From the NCBI GenBank assembly GCA_018241745.1, contig JAFEDG010000012.1:1-35787 (forward strand): DNA of 35,787 nt. Reading direction: 5' to 3'. The notes beneath the pieces were generated by a model, which saw only the letters and a list, made by a program, of their open reading frames with translations, was not told the DNA's origin and did no database searches. The position numbers and the translations under genes are program-made. Shown here one piece after another: positions 10,644-22,739 of this stretch; within the stretch, counting starts at the first letter, position 1, and every line of letters begins with the position of its first letter. This stretch comes from Pseudomonadota bacterium (lineage in GTDB: Bacteria > Pseudomonadota > Gammaproteobacteria > Burkholderiales > Casimicrobiaceae).

Positions 10644-11792
10644 TCAGGAACCGGATTCGTGGACATCGCCGGCGGCCACGGAAGGTGGCTCGACCGGCGG
10701 GGCGGGGCGCGGGAAGCGCTCGCCCAGCGCGGTGCGCAGGTCGGCGCAACCGGCACCGGTGATCGCGCTGACCCGGACCGTCGAAATGGTACCACAGGCG
10801 TCCCGCTCGACGCCCGGCGCGAGGCCCGCGGCGTCGATCTTGTTGAGGACCCGGATCCGCGGCACGTCGGCGGCGCCGATCTCGGCCAGCACCGCCTCCA
10901 CGGCCTCTTCCTGGACATCGCGGGTCGGCGACGACGCGTCGACGACGTGCAGCAGCAGGTCGGCCTCCGCGGCCTCGGCCAGCGTCGCGCGGAACGCCGC
11001 GACGAGATCGTGGGGCAGCTCGCGGATGAAGCCCACGGTGTCGGACAGCACGATCGTGCCCGCGTCGGGCACGTAGATCCGGCGCAGCGTGGTGTCCAGC
11101 GTCGCGAACAGCTGGTCGGCTGCGTACACGCGATCGCCGGTGAGCCGGTTGAACAGCGTCGACTTGCCGGCGTTCGTGTAGCCGACGAGCGCGACCGTGT
11201 GCACGTCGGCGCGGACGCGGGTGCGGCGCTGCACGGTGCGCCGCGTCGCGACACGGGCGATGCGCTCGCGGACGAGCTTCACGCGATGGCCAATCAGGCG
11301 GCGGTCCGTCTCGAGCTGCGTCTCGCCGGGCCCGCGCAGGCCGATACCGCCCTTCTGGCGCTCGAGGTGGGTCCACGCGCCGGCCAGCCGCGTGCTCATG
11401 TGCTGGAGCTGCGCAAGCTCGACCTGCAGCTTGCCCTCGGCGCTGCGCGCGCGCAGCGCGAAGATATCGAGGATCAGGCTCGTACGGTCGACGACACGGC
11501 AGCCGATCGCCTGCTCGAGGTTGCGCTGCTGCACGCCGGACAGCGCGTGGTCGAAGATGACGAGGTCGGCGCCGGTCGCTTCGCGCAGCGCGCGGATCTC
11601 GTCGACCTTGCCGCGGCCGGCGAAGTAGGCGGGATCGGGACGGGCGCGGCGCCCGCTGACCTCGCCGAGCACCGCCGCGCCGGCGGACTGCGTCAGCGCA
11701 GACAGCTCGGAGAGGCGGTCCGCGACGTCACGCGTGCCGAAGTCGAGCGCGACGATGAGCGCGCGGTCGCCTTGCTGCGGGCGTTCGAGCAT
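10644..11792 (-). CDS. hflX: ribosome-associated GTPase HflX
   Basis: HflX binds the 50S subunit and splits stalled 70S ribosomes under stress. The 382 residues carry the HflX N-terminal domain with YFAGRGKVDEIR (56-67) and FDHALSGVQQRNLE (80-93), a helical linker with GLRGPGETQLETDRR (151-165), and a GTPase domain: G1 GYTNAGKS 204-211, G3 DTVGF 251-255 and G4 NKID 317-320. The ATG at 11792 is directly preceded by an in-frame stop, so it cannot be longer. The ribosome-binding site is weak. It lies between hfq and hflK, as in enteric bacteria. Confidence 0.97.
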   Translation of the reverse strand: MLERPQQGDRALIVALDFGTRDVADRLSELSALTQSAGAAVLGEVSGRRARPDPAYFAGRGKVDEIRALREATGADLVIFDHALSGVQQRNLEQAIGCRVVDRTSLILDIFALRARSAEGKLQVELAQLQHMSTRLAGAWTHLERQKGGIGLRGPGETQLETDRRLIGHRVKLVRERIARVATRRTVQRRTRVRADVHTVALVGYTNAGKSTLFNRLTGDRVYAADQLFATLDTTLRRIYVPDAGTIVLSDTVGFIRELPHDLVAAFRATLAEAAEADLLLHVVDASSPTRDVQEEAVEAVLAEIGAADVPRIRVLNKIDAAGLAPGVERDACGTISTVRVSAITGAGCADLRTALGERFPRPAPPVEPPSVAAGDVHESGS

Positions 11793-11802
11793 CTACGGAA
11801 GC

Positions 11803-11823
11803 GTGCCGCGGCGCGCGCGGCAC
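11803..11823. other. intercistronic hairpin between hfq and hflX
   Basis: Perfect inverted repeat GTGCCGCG-GCGCG-CGCGGCAC (8-bp stem, 5-base loop), about 10 bases after the hfq stop and 10 bases before the hflX start. It has no U-tract. It could protect the hfq 3' end or lower hflX translation. Confidence 0.5.
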
Positions 11824-11833
11824 GGGCGGGCGA

Positions 11834-12082
11834 TCAACTGTCGCTGTCGCCGCTGTGGTTGTTGTGCGGCATCGTCACGGGGCGCGACGGGACGACCGTG
11901 GAGATGGCGTGCTTGTAGACCATCTGCGTGACCGTGTTCTTGAGCAGCACGACGTACTGGTCGAACGACTCGATCTGGCCCTGCAGCTTGATGCCGTTGA
12001 CGAGGTAGATCGAAACCTGCACATGCTCCTTGCGCAGCGTGTTCAGGAACGGGTCTTGTAGCATTTGCCCTTTGTTGCTCAT
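11834..12082 (-). CDS. hfq: RNA chaperone Hfq
   Basis: Hfq is a hexameric Sm-like protein that anneals small RNAs to mRNAs. The 82 residues include [19 protein letters not shown] (5-23), the Sm1 core with [19 protein letters not shown], and the Sm2 motif YKHAIST (56-62) with the RNA-contacting YKH. The C-terminal tail is short and acidic. ATG 12082 is preceded by AAGGAG, the best ribosome-binding site in this part of the window; the longer open frame upstream has none. Confidence 0.98.
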   Translation of the reverse strand: MSNKGQMLQDPFLNTLRKEHVQVSIYLVNGIKLQGQIESFDQYVVLLKNTVTQMVYKHAISTVVPSRPVTMPHNNHSGDSDS

Positions 12083-12151
12083 GGTTGAGCTCCTTGTTGT
12101 TGACGCTCTTGGGGGACCCCTGCGCGCCAAACGAGGCGGCAATGACAGGTC

Positions 12152-13498
<1,347 letters not shown>

Positions 13499-13514
13499 CG
13501 CAGCGCCCCCGCCG

Positions 13515-14687
13515 TCAGCGGATGCCGACCGAGTACAGCGTGCCGTTGCGCGACTGCCACGCCATGCTGCCGCCCAGGCTGATCGGCTGCGCCGTCGCGC
13601 CCGAGCCATCCGTCGCGAGGCGGCCGACATAGGCGCCGTTGTCCTTGGCCAAGATGTGCAGGTAGCCCTGGCTGTCGACGACGCCCACGTAGTCGCCGAT
13701 CAGCTGCGGGCCGCCGATGTAGCGCTTGGTGAAGAGGTCCTGCTTCCACACCGACGCGCCGGTGGCGCGGTCCAGCGCCTGTACGTTGCCGCTGTCGTCC
13801 GTCAGGTAGACGTTCTTCGCGTCGACGACCATGCCCGCGTAGCTCGGGATGTCGCGCGACCAGATGCTGGTGCCGCGCACCGCGTCGAGGCAGACGGTGC
13901 GGCCCTGGAACGCCGTCGAGCAGACCACGCGGTCCGCGAGTACCGGCGTGCTCGTGATATCGGCGATCCGCTCGAGCTCGGTGGCACCCTTCGGCGTCGC
14001 GACGGTCGCTTCCCACGCGACGACGCCGGTATTGGCGTCCAGCGCCGACAGCTTGCCGCCCGCGGCTCCGACGAACACGCCGCCGTGGCTGATCAGCGCG
14101 GTGGCCGCGTTGCGCACGACCAGCGCGGGCGCCTGTCGCTGGAAGATCCACTTGGTCTTGCCGGTGCCGGCGTCGAGCGCATAGGTGCGGCCGTCCCCGG
14201 TGTAGAGGATGGCGACGCCCTCCGCGACCGCGGCGGGGGCCGTCACCTCGCTCGACAGCTGCGCGGTCCACGCCTTCGAGCCGTCCGCGTTGATCGCCTG
14301 CACCTGGCCCTGGCCCGTGCCGACGACAGCGATCGAGGTATTGGCGCCGACGCCGGTGGCGATCGCAGGCGCGGCACTGACGCGCCACACGGTGCGGCCC
14401 GTGGCCGGGTCGACGCGCAGCAGCGTGCCGTCGCTCGCGCTTGCGTACAGCGCGTCGGCGACGGCGACCGGCGAGAAGCCCAGCCCGGCCTTGCCCACCG
14501 GCACCTGCCAGTTGACGTTCGCGGTGACCTTGGCGTCCAGCGTCGGCAGCGGCCCCGGCTTGTGCGGACCGCCGGTCAGCCAATCGAAGTTCGGCGGCGG
14601 GATCGTGGGTATCCACGATGTCAGCGACTGGCAGCCGCCGACCGCGACGACGAGGCCGGCGATCGCGACGCAGCGTGCGAGTTTCAT
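13515..14687 (-). CDS. bamB: outer-membrane assembly lipoprotein BamB
   Basis: BamB is a lipoprotein of the BAM complex that inserts beta-barrel proteins in the outer membrane. The 390-residue precursor has a lipoprotein signal ([19 protein letters not shown], acylated Cys19) followed by an eight-bladed PQQ-type beta-propeller with blade motifs such as [25 protein letters not shown] and [13 protein letters not shown]. Gln follows the Cys, consistent with outer-membrane sorting. The start ATG overlaps the yfgM stop (ATGA, 14684-14687), which fixes it. Confidence 0.96.
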   Translation of the reverse strand: MKLARCVAIAGLVVAVGGCQSLTSWIPTIPPPNFDWLTGGPHKPGPLPTLDAKVTANVNWQVPVGKAGLGFSPVAVADALYASASDGTLLRVDPATGRTVWRVSAAPAIATGVGANTSIAVVGTGQGQVQAINADGSKAWTAQLSSEVTAPAAVAEGVAILYTGDGRTYALDAGTGKTKWIFQRQAPALVVRNAATALISHGGVFVGAAGGKLSALDANTGVVAWEATVATPKGATELERIADITSTPVLADRVVCSTAFQGRTVCLDAVRGTSIWSRDIPSYAGMVVDAKNVYLTDDSGNVQALDRATGASVWKQDLFTKRYIGGPQLIGDYVGVVDSQGYLHILAKDNGAYVGRLATDGSGATAQPISLGGSMAWQSRNGTLYSVGIR

Positions 14688-15460
14688 GGCTTGGCGGGGG
14701 CAGCGGCGGGCGCCGGCGTGGTGGCGGGTGCCTGCGCGGCAGCGGGCGCCGATGCGGCAGCCGCAGGCGCGGCGGCAGGCGTTGCAGCCTTCGGCGCGCC
14801 GGGCGGCGGTGCGCCTGCCGGCACGTCCGTGCCGCCGAGCGCCTCGTATTTCACCTGCACGTAGTTGCGGTATTGCGAGCGCTGGTCCAGCTTGGCGAGC
14901 GCCACCTGGTAAGCGGCGCGCGCATCGTCGCGCTTGCCGGCCACGGCGAGCGCGTCCCCGCGCAGGTCCGCGTAGATGCCGGCGAACGAATCGTCGACCT
15001 TCGCGTCGAGCAGCTTCAGCGCTTCGTCCGGCTTGCCGTCGTCGAGCGCCGCTTCGGCGAGCCGATAACGCGCGACGGCGACGACCGCGGGATCGCTGGC
15101 GCGATCCAGCGCGAACGTCAGCTGCGCCTTGGCACCGGCCTTGTCGCCCGCGTCCCACAGCTGCTTCGCGTACAGGAGCGCGGCGCGCGGCGCATACGGC
15201 GAGCTCGCAAAGCGGTCCGCGAGCTGCGCCATCGCGTCCTTGCTCTTCGCGGCGTCGTGCGCGCGCACGCCTTCGCTGACGGCGCCGTACAGCGTGGCGG
15301 CCGCTTCCTGGTGGTTGTTCTGGTACCAGCGCCAGCCCTGCACCGCGATGAACGCGAGTGCGGCGATCGTGATGACCGACGCGATGAGGCTGCCGTAGCG
15401 CGCCCACCACGCCTTCAAGTCGTCGAGCTGATCCTGTTCTTCGAGGTCGAACGTTGCCAT
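14684..15460 (-). CDS. yfgM: YfgM-family TPR membrane protein
   Basis: YfgM is an inner-membrane protein with a periplasmic TPR-like domain that helps periplasmic chaperones and the SecYEG translocon, and is encoded next to bamB. The 258 residues start with the family's acidic N-terminus (MATFDLEEQDQLDDLKAWW), have one membrane segment at about 24-42, then helical repeats to about 210. The tail beyond is about 45 residues of almost only Ala and Pro, probably unstructured and absent from E. coli YfgM. It overlaps bamB by four bases and follows hisS. Confidence 0.92.
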   Translation of the reverse strand: MATFDLEEQDQLDDLKAWWARYGSLIASVITIAALAFIAVQGWRWYQNNHQEAAATLYGAVSEGVRAHDAAKSKDAMAQLADRFASSPYAPRAALLYAKQLWDAGDKAGAKAQLTFALDRASDPAVVAVARYRLAEAALDDGKPDEALKLLDAKVDDSFAGIYADLRGDALAVAGKRDDARAAYQVALAKLDQRSQYRNYVQVKYEALGGTDVPAGAPPPGAPKAATPAAAPAAAASAPAAAQAPATTPAPAAAPAKP

Positions 15461-15494
15461 GCTGTCTTTCCTGGTTGCGGGAGTGCGGGAACGG

Positions 15495-16823
<1,329 letters not shown>

Positions 16824-16827
16824 CGGG

Positions 16828-18111
16828 TCACGCGACGGACTTGATCGCGACGGTGCGCCGCTCGGGCGTGAGGTGGGCGGCGCGCGGCTCGCCGCCATAC
16901 GTCGCGCGCACGTAGTCGTCGACGAGCGCCTGGAATTCCTCGGCGATGCGGCCGCCTTTCAGCGTCACCGTCTTCTCGCCGTCGACGTAGACGGGGGCCA
17001 CCGGTGACTCGCCGGTGCCCGGCAGCGAGATGCCGACATTGGCGAGCTTCGACTCGCCGGGCCCGTTGACGACGCAGCCCATGACGGCGACGTGCATGTC
17101 GGCGACGCCGGGATAACGCGAGCGCCACGCGGGCATCGACGCCTGCAGGTAATCCTGGATGCGCGACGCGAGCTCCTGGAAATAGGTGCTCGTCGTGCGG
17201 CCACAGCCCGGGCATGCCGTCACCATCGGCGTGAACGAGCGGATGCCCATCGTCTGCAGGATCTGCTGCGCGACGATCACCTCCTCGGTGCGGCTGCCGT
17301 TGGGCTGCGGCGTCAGCGATACGCGGATCGTGTCGCCGATGCCTTCCTGCAGCAGCACCGCGAGTGCGGCCGTCGACGCGACGATGCCCTTGCTGCCCAT
17401 GCCGGCCTCGGTGAGGCCGAGGTGCAGCGGATACGCGCAGCGCGCCGCGAGCGTGCGGTACACGGCGATGAGGTCCTGCACGTTCGACACCTTGCACGAC
17501 AGCACGATGCGGTCGGCGGCGAGGCCGATGTTCTCCGCGCGCTCCGCGCTGCCGAGCGCCGACACGACGAGCGCCTCGCGCATCACCGCTTCCGCGGGCA
17601 GCGGCTGCGCGAGGCCGGCGTTGGCATCCATCATCGACGCGAGCAGGTCCTGGTCGAGGCTGCCCCAGTTGACGCCGATGCGTACCGGCTTGCCGTGCGC
17701 GATGGCCTGCTCGATCATCGTCGTGAACTGCGGATCGCGCTTGCTGCCCTTGCCGACGTTGCCCGGGTTGATCCGCAACTTGGCGAGCGCCGCTGCGCAC
17801 TCCGGGACCTCGGCCAGCAGCTTGTGGCCGTTGAAATGGAAGTCGCCGACGAGGGGTACGCGATAGCCCGCGGCGTCCAGCCGCTCGCGCAGCGGCGGCA
17901 CCCCGCGCGCGGCCTCGACGTTGTTCACCGTCACGCGGACGATCTCGGACCCGGCATCGGCCAGCGCGGCTACCTGCGCGAACGTGGCGTCGACGTCCGC
18001 GGTGTCCGTGTTGGTCATCGACTGCACGACGATCGGCGCACCGCCGCCGATGCGCACGCCGCCGATGTCGACGGCGAGCGAGCGGCGGCGTGGCAGCGAA
18101 GGGGCGTCCAT
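16828..18111 (-). CDS. ispG: 4-hydroxy-3-methylbut-2-enyl-diphosphate synthase IspG
   Basis: IspG is the [4Fe-4S] enzyme that converts MEcPP to HMBPP in the MEP isoprenoid pathway. The 427 residues form a TIM-barrel ([11 protein letters not shown] 114-124, GVNWGSLDQ 146-154) and a cluster-binding domain with Cys300 and Cys303 (CPGCGRT), Cys346 (GCVVNGPGE) and Glu353. It therefore looks fully active and indicates that this organism makes isoprenoids by the MEP route. It sits 9 bases after rodZ and 4 before hisS. Confidence 0.97.
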   Translation of the reverse strand: MDAPSLPRRRSLAVDIGGVRIGGGAPIVVQSMTNTDTADVDATFAQVAALADAGSEIVRVTVNNVEAARGVPPLRERLDAAGYRVPLVGDFHFNGHKLLAEVPECAAALAKLRINPGNVGKGSKRDPQFTTMIEQAIAHGKPVRIGVNWGSLDQDLLASMMDANAGLAQPLPAEAVMREALVVSALGSAERAENIGLAADRIVLSCKVSNVQDLIAVYRTLAARCAYPLHLGLTEAGMGSKGIVASTAALAVLLQEGIGDTIRVSLTPQPNGSRTEEVIVAQQILQTMGIRSFTPMVTACPGCGRTTSTYFQELASRIQDYLQASMPAWRSRYPGVADMHVAVMGCVVNGPGESKLANVGISLPGTGESPVAPVYVDGEKTVTLKGGRIAEEFQALVDDYVRATYGGEPRAAHLTPERRTVAIKSVA

Positions 18112-18120
18112 CGATGTCGC

Positions 18121-19065
18121 TCAGCGCAGCGTCAGCCGCGCGATGTTCTGCTTCGTGTACGGCGCGAGGTCGACGCGTGCGCCGCGAAACGTGACGTCGA
18201 CGGACGGGGCGTTGCCGACGACGATGTCGAGCGGCGGCGTCGCGCGCACCGCCTGGCTCGCGCCCGGGGTGCCGGTCATGTTCAGGACCGACGCGCCCTT
18301 GGCATCCTTCACCTCGACCCATGACACGCCGCGGAACGCGATCTCGAGTGCCGGCGCGGTGGCGGCATCGGCACTCACCGCGGGCGCAGCCAGGGCCGGC
18401 GCCGCGGCCCCCGTGGTGCCAGTCGGCGCAGCCGCGCCGCTGGCCGGCGCGGAGGAGGGTGCGTCCGCCGGCGGAGACGTCGATGTGCCGTCGGCGGGCG
18501 CCGCAACCGGGTTGGGGAGCGGCATGCCACCCGCCGGCGCATCGGCCGGCTCGCGCGCGGCCTCGGGCGCCGCCGTGCTGCCAGCGGGGGCAGGCGCGGG
18601 AACCGCGTCGCGCGCGAGTGGATTCTGCGGGCGCAGCCGTTCATAGGCGACGCCCACGAGGATCACGAGCAGCAGCGCCAGCGGGATGGCCCAGCGCGTC
18701 CACCGGCGTGCGTTGGCCTCGACCGGGATCTCGCCGATCGCGCGGTGCTGTGCCGCGATCGTCGGGCGCGCAAGTCCGGGCTCGGCGCCTTCGCCCGGCA
18801 GCGCAGCGAGCACGACCTGCGGGTCCAGGTGGACGAGCCGCGCGTAGTTGCGCACGAAGCCGCGCACGAACGTACGGCCGGGCAGCGCCGCCCAGTCGCC
18901 TTCCTCGAGCGCGCGCACCTGGCGCGGCGCGAGCTTCAGCTGCGTCGCGATCGCCTCGATCGACTGGCCGGCGGCGAGCCGTGCGGCCGCGAGCATCGCG
19001 CCCGCGGTCTCGACGACGGGGGCGGGCGGCGGCGGCGCCTCGTCCGGCGTGGTCGGGTCCGTCAT
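18121..19065 (-). CDS. rodZ: RodZ-type cytoskeletal protein (HTH_25 / DUF4115)
   Basis: RodZ links the MreB cytoskeleton to the wall-synthesis machinery. The 314 residues show an N-terminal Cro-like HTH (about 24-85, with LAPRQVRALEEGDWAALPG), a membrane helix at about 124-141, a long Ala/Pro/Ser-rich periplasmic linker (about 152-240) and a C-terminal beta domain (VSWVEVKDAKG onwards). ATG 19065 is chosen over an in-frame GTG two codons upstream because AAAGGTG is well placed before it. The ATG overlaps the pilF stop as ATGA. Confidence 0.92.
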   Translation of the reverse strand: MTDPTTPDEAPPPPAPVVETAGAMLAAARLAAGQSIEAIATQLKLAPRQVRALEEGDWAALPGRTFVRGFVRNYARLVHLDPQVVLAALPGEGAEPGLARPTIAAQHRAIGEIPVEANARRWTRWAIPLALLLVILVGVAYERLRPQNPLARDAVPAPAPAGSTAAPEAAREPADAPAGGMPLPNPVAAPADGTSTSPPADAPSSAPASGAAAPTGTTGAAAPALAAPAVSADAATAPALEIAFRGVSWVEVKDAKGASVLNMTGTPGASQAVRATPPLDIVVGNAPSVDVTFRGARVDLAPYTKQNIARLTLR

Positions 19066-19895
19066 TGGCACCTTTCGTTGATCGCCTTCGCCTCGTCAGA
19101 GTCGGGGTAGCGATTGCGCAGCTGCGTCACGTACGACATCTCGGCTTGCGCGTCGCCCTGCTTCTGCTCGATGCAATGTCCGAGGAACAACGCCGCCGGC
19201 TGCGGGTTGGCGGTCTGCATGACGATGCGCATCAGCGAGCGCGCTTCGTCGTAATAGCCTTGCTTGTACTTGAGCAGCGCGAGGTTGTACGCCGCGCTCG
19301 CGTCGCTGGGCTTGAGCGACAGCGCGCGCTTGAAATACGCCTCGGCAGCGCCCGAGTTGCCGATCATCTCGCTGCACTTGCCGGCATTGGTCAGCGCGAC
19401 TTCGGGCGACTTGTACAGCGGGTCGGCCACCGCGAAGTCGAACTCCGCGATCGACTCCTGCGGCCGGCCGTGCGTGCACAGGAACGCCCCCCAGTCGTGG
19501 CGGATCTCGGAATCATTGGGCGCCATCGACAGCGCCTTCTGGAAGTTGGCCTGCGCCTTGGCGGCGTCGCCCAGCATCGTGTACACGAGGCCGTAGGAGC
19601 TGTAGATGCGCGGGTACGTGGGATCGTCCTTCTCGGCGATCGCGAGCTCCTGCAGCGCGACGTTCATCTGCAGCCGCTCGTAATAGCCCATCGCGAGGTC
19701 GGTATGGAGCTCGGCGCGGCGCCGCGGCGAGGCGGGCGGCGTCGGGTTGATCTGCGCCTCGGGCTGCAACTCGCGCTGCTGCGCGGCACGGGCCTCCTGC
19801 TGGTCCTTCTTCGTGCTGCTCGACGCGCAGCCTCCCAGCGCGAGCGCGGCGAATGCGATGGCGGCGACAGCGACGAGCGGGCGGGAAGGGCGCAT
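19062..19895 (-). CDS. pilF: type IV pilus biogenesis lipoprotein PilF/PilW
   Basis: PilF (PilW in Neisseria) is the TPR pilotin lipoprotein needed for PilQ secretin assembly and pilus stability. The 277-residue precursor has a lipoprotein signal ending LALGGC (Cys23) with Ala next, then a Lys/Gln-rich segment, then TPR units from about residue 60 (DLAMGYYERLQMNVALQEL; AKAQANFQKALSMAPND; AEAYFKRALSLKPSD). It overlaps rodZ by four bases and lies 75 bases after rlmN. No other pilus genes are present, as expected for this locus. Confidence 0.93.
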   Translation of the reverse strand: MRPSRPLVAVAAIAFAALALGGCASSSTKKDQQEARAAQQRELQPEAQINPTPPASPRRRAELHTDLAMGYYERLQMNVALQELAIAEKDDPTYPRIYSSYGLVYTMLGDAAKAQANFQKALSMAPNDSEIRHDWGAFLCTHGRPQESIAEFDFAVADPLYKSPEVALTNAGKCSEMIGNSGAAEAYFKRALSLKPSDASAAYNLALLKYKQGYYDEARSLMRIVMQTANPQPAALFLGHCIEQKQGDAQAEMSYVTQLRNRYPDSDEAKAINERCQ

Positions 19896-19934
19896 GCTGG
19901 ACTCTCGGCAGTGAAACGATCGACGGCTGGCGGC

Positions 19935-19956
19935 GGGCCGGGCAGCGTCCCGGCCC
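19935..19956. other. intercistronic hairpin between rlmN and pilF
   Basis: Perfect inverted repeat GGGCCGGG-CAGCGT-CCCGGCCC (8-bp stem, 6-base loop), 14 bases after the rlmN stop and about 40 before the pilF start. It lacks a U-tract and is similar in size to the hairpins after hfq and dctP. Confidence 0.5.
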
Positions 19957-19970
19957 CTTCGCGCGGCGGC

Positions 19971-21095
19971 CTAGGGCGCGCCGGCGGCGACGATCCGCGT
20001 GGCGAGCCGGCGCTTGGTGCGGTCCTGCACCTGGCCCGCGAGCTGGCCGCACGCGGCGTCGATGTCGTCGCCGCGCGTCTTGCGTATCGTCGCCGTGTAA
20101 CCGGCATCCTGCAACTGTTTGCGAAACGAGGCAATCCGCTCGCGCGGCGACACCCGGAATTCGCTGCCCGGGAACGCGTTGAACGGGATCAGGTTGAACT
20201 TGCACGGCACGTCGCGCGTGAGCTCGACGAGCTGTGCCGCGTGCTCCGGCGCGTCGTTGACGCCGTCGAGCATCACGTATTCGAACGTGACGAAATCGCG
20301 CGGCGCGTGCGGCAGGTAGCGCCGGCAGGCGTCCATCAGCGACGCGAGCGGGTGCACGCGGTTGATGGGCACGAGGCGGTCGCGCAGCGCGTCGTTGGGC
20401 GCATGCAGGCTGACCGCGAGCGCCACCGGCGCTTCCGCCGCGAGCCGGTCGATCATCGGGACGATGCCGGACGTCGACAGCGTCACGCGCCGCCGCGACA
20501 GGCCGTAGGCGTTGTCGTCGAGGAAGAGCTGCAGCGCGGCGACGACGTTGTCGAAGTTTACGAGCGGCTCGCCCATGCCCATCATCACGACGTTCGTGAT
20601 CGGCGCGCGGCCGGCCTCGACCCAGGGCGCGGTGACACCGTCGGCGAGCAGCGTGCGGTTGGCATGCCACAACTGGCCCACGATCTCGGCCGTCGCCAGG
20701 TTGCGGTTGAAGCCCTGCTTGCCTGTCGAGCAGAACGCGCAGTCGAGCGCGCAGCCTGCCTGCGACGATATGCATAGCGTGCCGCGGTCGTCCTCGGGAA
20801 TGTACACGGCCTCGACCGCGTTGCCGTTGCCCGCGTCGAGCAGCCACTTGCGCGTGCCGTCGCTCGCCGTGCTGTCGCGAATGACGTCCGGCGCCGCGAT
20901 CCGCGCATGCGTCGCGAGCGTCGCGCGGAACGCCTTGCCGAGGTCCGTCATCCGGTCGACGTCGTCTTCGAGCCGCTGGTGCAGCCACTGCGACAACTGC
21001 CGGGCGCGGAATGGCTTTTCGCCGTGGCCGGCGCAATACCCGGCCAGCGCCGCGGGGGCGAGCCCCAGCAGGTTGGGTGGCGTGGCGTCGGGCAT
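19971..21095 (-). CDS. rlmN: dual-specificity RNA methyltransferase RlmN
   Basis: RlmN is a radical-SAM enzyme that methylates C2 of A2503 in 23S rRNA and of A37 in some tRNAs. The 374 residues carry the cluster motif CALDCAFC (Cys115, Cys119, Cys122), [12 protein letters not shown], and Cys349 near the C-terminus ([10 protein letters not shown]) as the methyl-carrying residue. ATG 21095 ([12 protein letters not shown]) matches family N-termini; the upstream open frame runs into ndk. It follows ndk by 58 bases, as in enteric bacteria. Confidence 0.97.
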   Translation of the reverse strand: MPDATPPNLLGLAPAALAGYCAGHGEKPFRARQLSQWLHQRLEDDVDRMTDLGKAFRATLATHARIAAPDVIRDSTASDGTRKWLLDAGNGNAVEAVYIPEDDRGTLCISSQAGCALDCAFCSTGKQGFNRNLATAEIVGQLWHANRTLLADGVTAPWVEAGRAPITNVVMMGMGEPLVNFDNVVAALQLFLDDNAYGLSRRRVTLSTSGIVPMIDRLAAEAPVALAVSLHAPNDALRDRLVPINRVHPLASLMDACRRYLPHAPRDFVTFEYVMLDGVNDAPEHAAQLVELTRDVPCKFNLIPFNAFPGSEFRVSPRERIASFRKQLQDAGYTATIRKTRGDDIDAACGQLAGQVQDRTKRRLATRIVAAGAP

Positions 21096-21153
21096 GGGTG
21101 GCGTGTGCTGTGCGCGTTCGAGCGTAGACCGGCGTGCGCCGTGTCGGTTCTCG

Positions 21154-21579
21154 TCAGCGCGAGTAGACGTTGAGCGCCGGGAAGAAGTACGCGACCTCGT
21201 TCCGGGCCGTTTCCGGGCCGTCCGAGCCGTGCACCGCATTGGCGTCGATCGAATCGGCGAAGTCGGCGCGGATGGTGCCGGGGGCGGCCTTCTTCGGGTC
21301 CGTGGCGCCCATCAGCTCGCGGTTCTTGGCGATGGCGTTCTCGCCTTCCAGCACCTGGATCATCACCGGGCCGGAGATCATGAACGCGACGAGGTCCTTG
21401 AAGAACGGGCGGTCCTTGTGCACCGCATAGAAGCCCTGGGCGTCGGCAGGCGACAGGAGCGCCATCCGCGCGGCCACGACCTTGAGGCCCGCCTTCTCGA
21501 AGCGGCTGTAGATCTCGCCGATGACGTTCTTGGCGACCGCGTCGGGTTTGATGATCGAAAGTGTGCGTTCGACGGCCAT
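21154..21579 (-). CDS. ndk: nucleoside diphosphate kinase
   Basis: Ndk exchanges gamma phosphates between nucleoside tri- and diphosphates. The product is exactly 141 residues, standard for the family, with KPDAV (11-15), [13 protein letters not shown], and the phospho-accepting His117 in [15 protein letters not shown] 21579 is preceded by GGAG; the open frame upstream crosses the promoter region and is not coding. It is the first gene of the sixteen-gene minus-strand run. Confidence 0.98.
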   Translation of the reverse strand: MAVERTLSIIKPDAVAKNVIGEIYSRFEKAGLKVVAARMALLSPADAQGFYAVHKDRPFFKDLVAFMISGPVMIQVLEGENAIAKNRELMGATDPKKAAPGTIRADFADSIDANAVHGSDGPETARNEVAYFFPALNVYSR

Positions 21580-21619
21580 GGTTGCGGAGCTCCGATGCAA
21601 TAAATGTATAAAACTCAAC

Positions 21620-21648
21620 ATCATAGCACGTACCGGCCGGGTTGGCGA
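21620..21648 (-). promoter_or_regulatory. predicted ndk promoter
   Basis: On the minus strand TATGAT (21620-21625) is preceded by TGC, giving an extended -10. A weak -35, TCGCCA (21643-21648), lies 17 bases upstream. Transcription would start about 30 to 35 bases before the ndk ATG, in an AT-rich leader that contrasts with the surrounding GC-rich DNA. Confidence 0.5.
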
Positions 21649-21662
21649 GCCGGCCGGCTCGC
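21645..21662. promoter_or_regulatory. 18-bp perfect palindrome over the ndk -35 region
   Basis: GCGAGCCGGCCGGCTCGC reads identically on both strands with no spacer. It overlaps the predicted -35 box and sits in the 184-base gap between ndk and the LpxO-like gene. It could be an operator for a dimeric regulator. As RNA it would have no unpaired loop, so it is less attractive as a terminator. Confidence 0.45.
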
Positions 21663-21763
21663 TGCCGTCATGCTGGGTTTGCGGCCGGTGCGTGGGGCCT
21701 GCGGGAGGTGGCGGCCCGCGGGGCGTGGCCGCGCCTGGCAGGCAGGCGGCCGGCCGCGCGGCG

Positions 21764-22681
21764 TCAGGCCAGTACGATCGCGGCGACGATCGCCGCCAGC
21801 AACGCCCACTTGGTGAGGCGGTAGAGCGGCTTGTTCCAGTTCTTGAAGCGCCGGCGCGCGCCGTCGATCCGGTCGAAGAAGCGGAACACCTGGTTGAACG
21901 CGCCGACACGCTCGCCTTCCACGTTGGGGCTGGCGCTTGCCTTGATCAGGTGCTGGCTTACCCACCGGTTGATGCCGCGTACCAGCGGGTTGGTCAGCGG
22001 CCGCTCCACATCGGCGAACAGGATCATCCGCGGCGTGTCCGTCCTGTTCTCGGCCCAGTGGATGTAGGTCTCGTCGAACATGACGGCCTCGCCGTCCTTC
22101 CATTCGTACGGCTCGCCGTCCACGATGATCCGGCACCCCGGTGCCTTGGGCGTCGACAGCCCCAGGTGATAGCGCATCGAGCCCGCGTACGGGTCGCGGT
22201 GCACGCCGAGCTTTCCGCCGGGCGGCAGCAACGCGAACATCGCGCCGTGCACGCTGGGCACGGACTGCAGGATTTCGACGGTGCGCGGGCACAGTTCCCT
22301 GGCGGACTGCAGCGGCTCGTCGTACCACTTGAGGTAGAAGCGCTTCCAGCCGTACTTGAAGAACGAGTCGAAGCCGAGGTCGTTCTTGCCGGTGGAGGCG
22401 CGCACCTGGCCCGCCTCGTACAGCCGCATCGCCTCGTCGCGGATTTCCGTCCAGCGCGACGTGATCTTCTCGAGCTCGGGGAAGCGCGCGAGGTCGAGGT
22501 AAGGCGTTGCCGGCACGCCCGAGAACCCGTACATCAGCATGCTGTACGGGGCGACGAACGTCGAATGATCGGTAAGCTGCTTGACGGGCTTGTGGCGGAC
22601 GCGGCCGCGGAAGTGCAGCGCGATCGCCGAGCCGACGGCGATCGCGACGAGCAGCCACTTGAAGGCGGTCAGCGGTTCCAT
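21764..22681 (-). CDS. aspartyl/asparaginyl beta-hydroxylase, LpxO-like
   Basis: This 305-residue protein has an N-terminal membrane anchor (about 7-23), a 2-oxoglutarate/Fe(II) hydroxylase domain with H161-R-D163 ([15 protein letters not shown]) and H208 ([10 protein letters not shown]) as iron ligands and R218 as likely 2-oxoglutarate ligand, then a C-terminal hydrophobic helix (about 288-304). The two-anchor layout matches LpxO, which adds a 2-hydroxyl to the secondary acyl chain of lipid A; a protein substrate cannot be excluded. It follows dctM by 58 bases. No ribosome-binding site is visible, and a small hairpin (22685-22699) lies just before the ATG. Confidence 0.85.
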   Translation of the reverse strand: MEPLTAFKWLLVAIAVGSAIALHFRGRVRHKPVKQLTDHSTFVAPYSMLMYGFSGVPATPYLDLARFPELEKITSRWTEIRDEAMRLYEAGQVRASTGKNDLGFDSFFKYGWKRFYLKWYDEPLQSARELCPRTVEILQSVPSVHGAMFALLPPGGKLGVHRDPYAGSMRYHLGLSTPKAPGCRIIVDGEPYEWKDGEAVMFDETYIHWAENRTDTPRMILFADVERPLTNPLVRGINRWVSQHLIKASASPNVEGERVGAFNQVFRFFDRIDGARRRFKNWNKPLYRLTKWALLAAIVAAIVLA

Positions 22682-22739
22682 GGAGCGCGATTGTCGCGCG
22701 CAGCGCGCGCGGCCGCGGTGCTGCCCTTGACGGCCCCGG

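Noticed and set aside
18321..20777. 818-codon plus-strand frame opposite rodZ, pilF and rlmN
   Set aside because: Antisense to three recognised genes and of low-complexity Arg/Ala composition.
21746..21757. 12-bp palindrome GCGGCCGGCCGC after the LpxO-like gene
   Set aside because: Short GC-only palindromes are expected often by chance in this composition.
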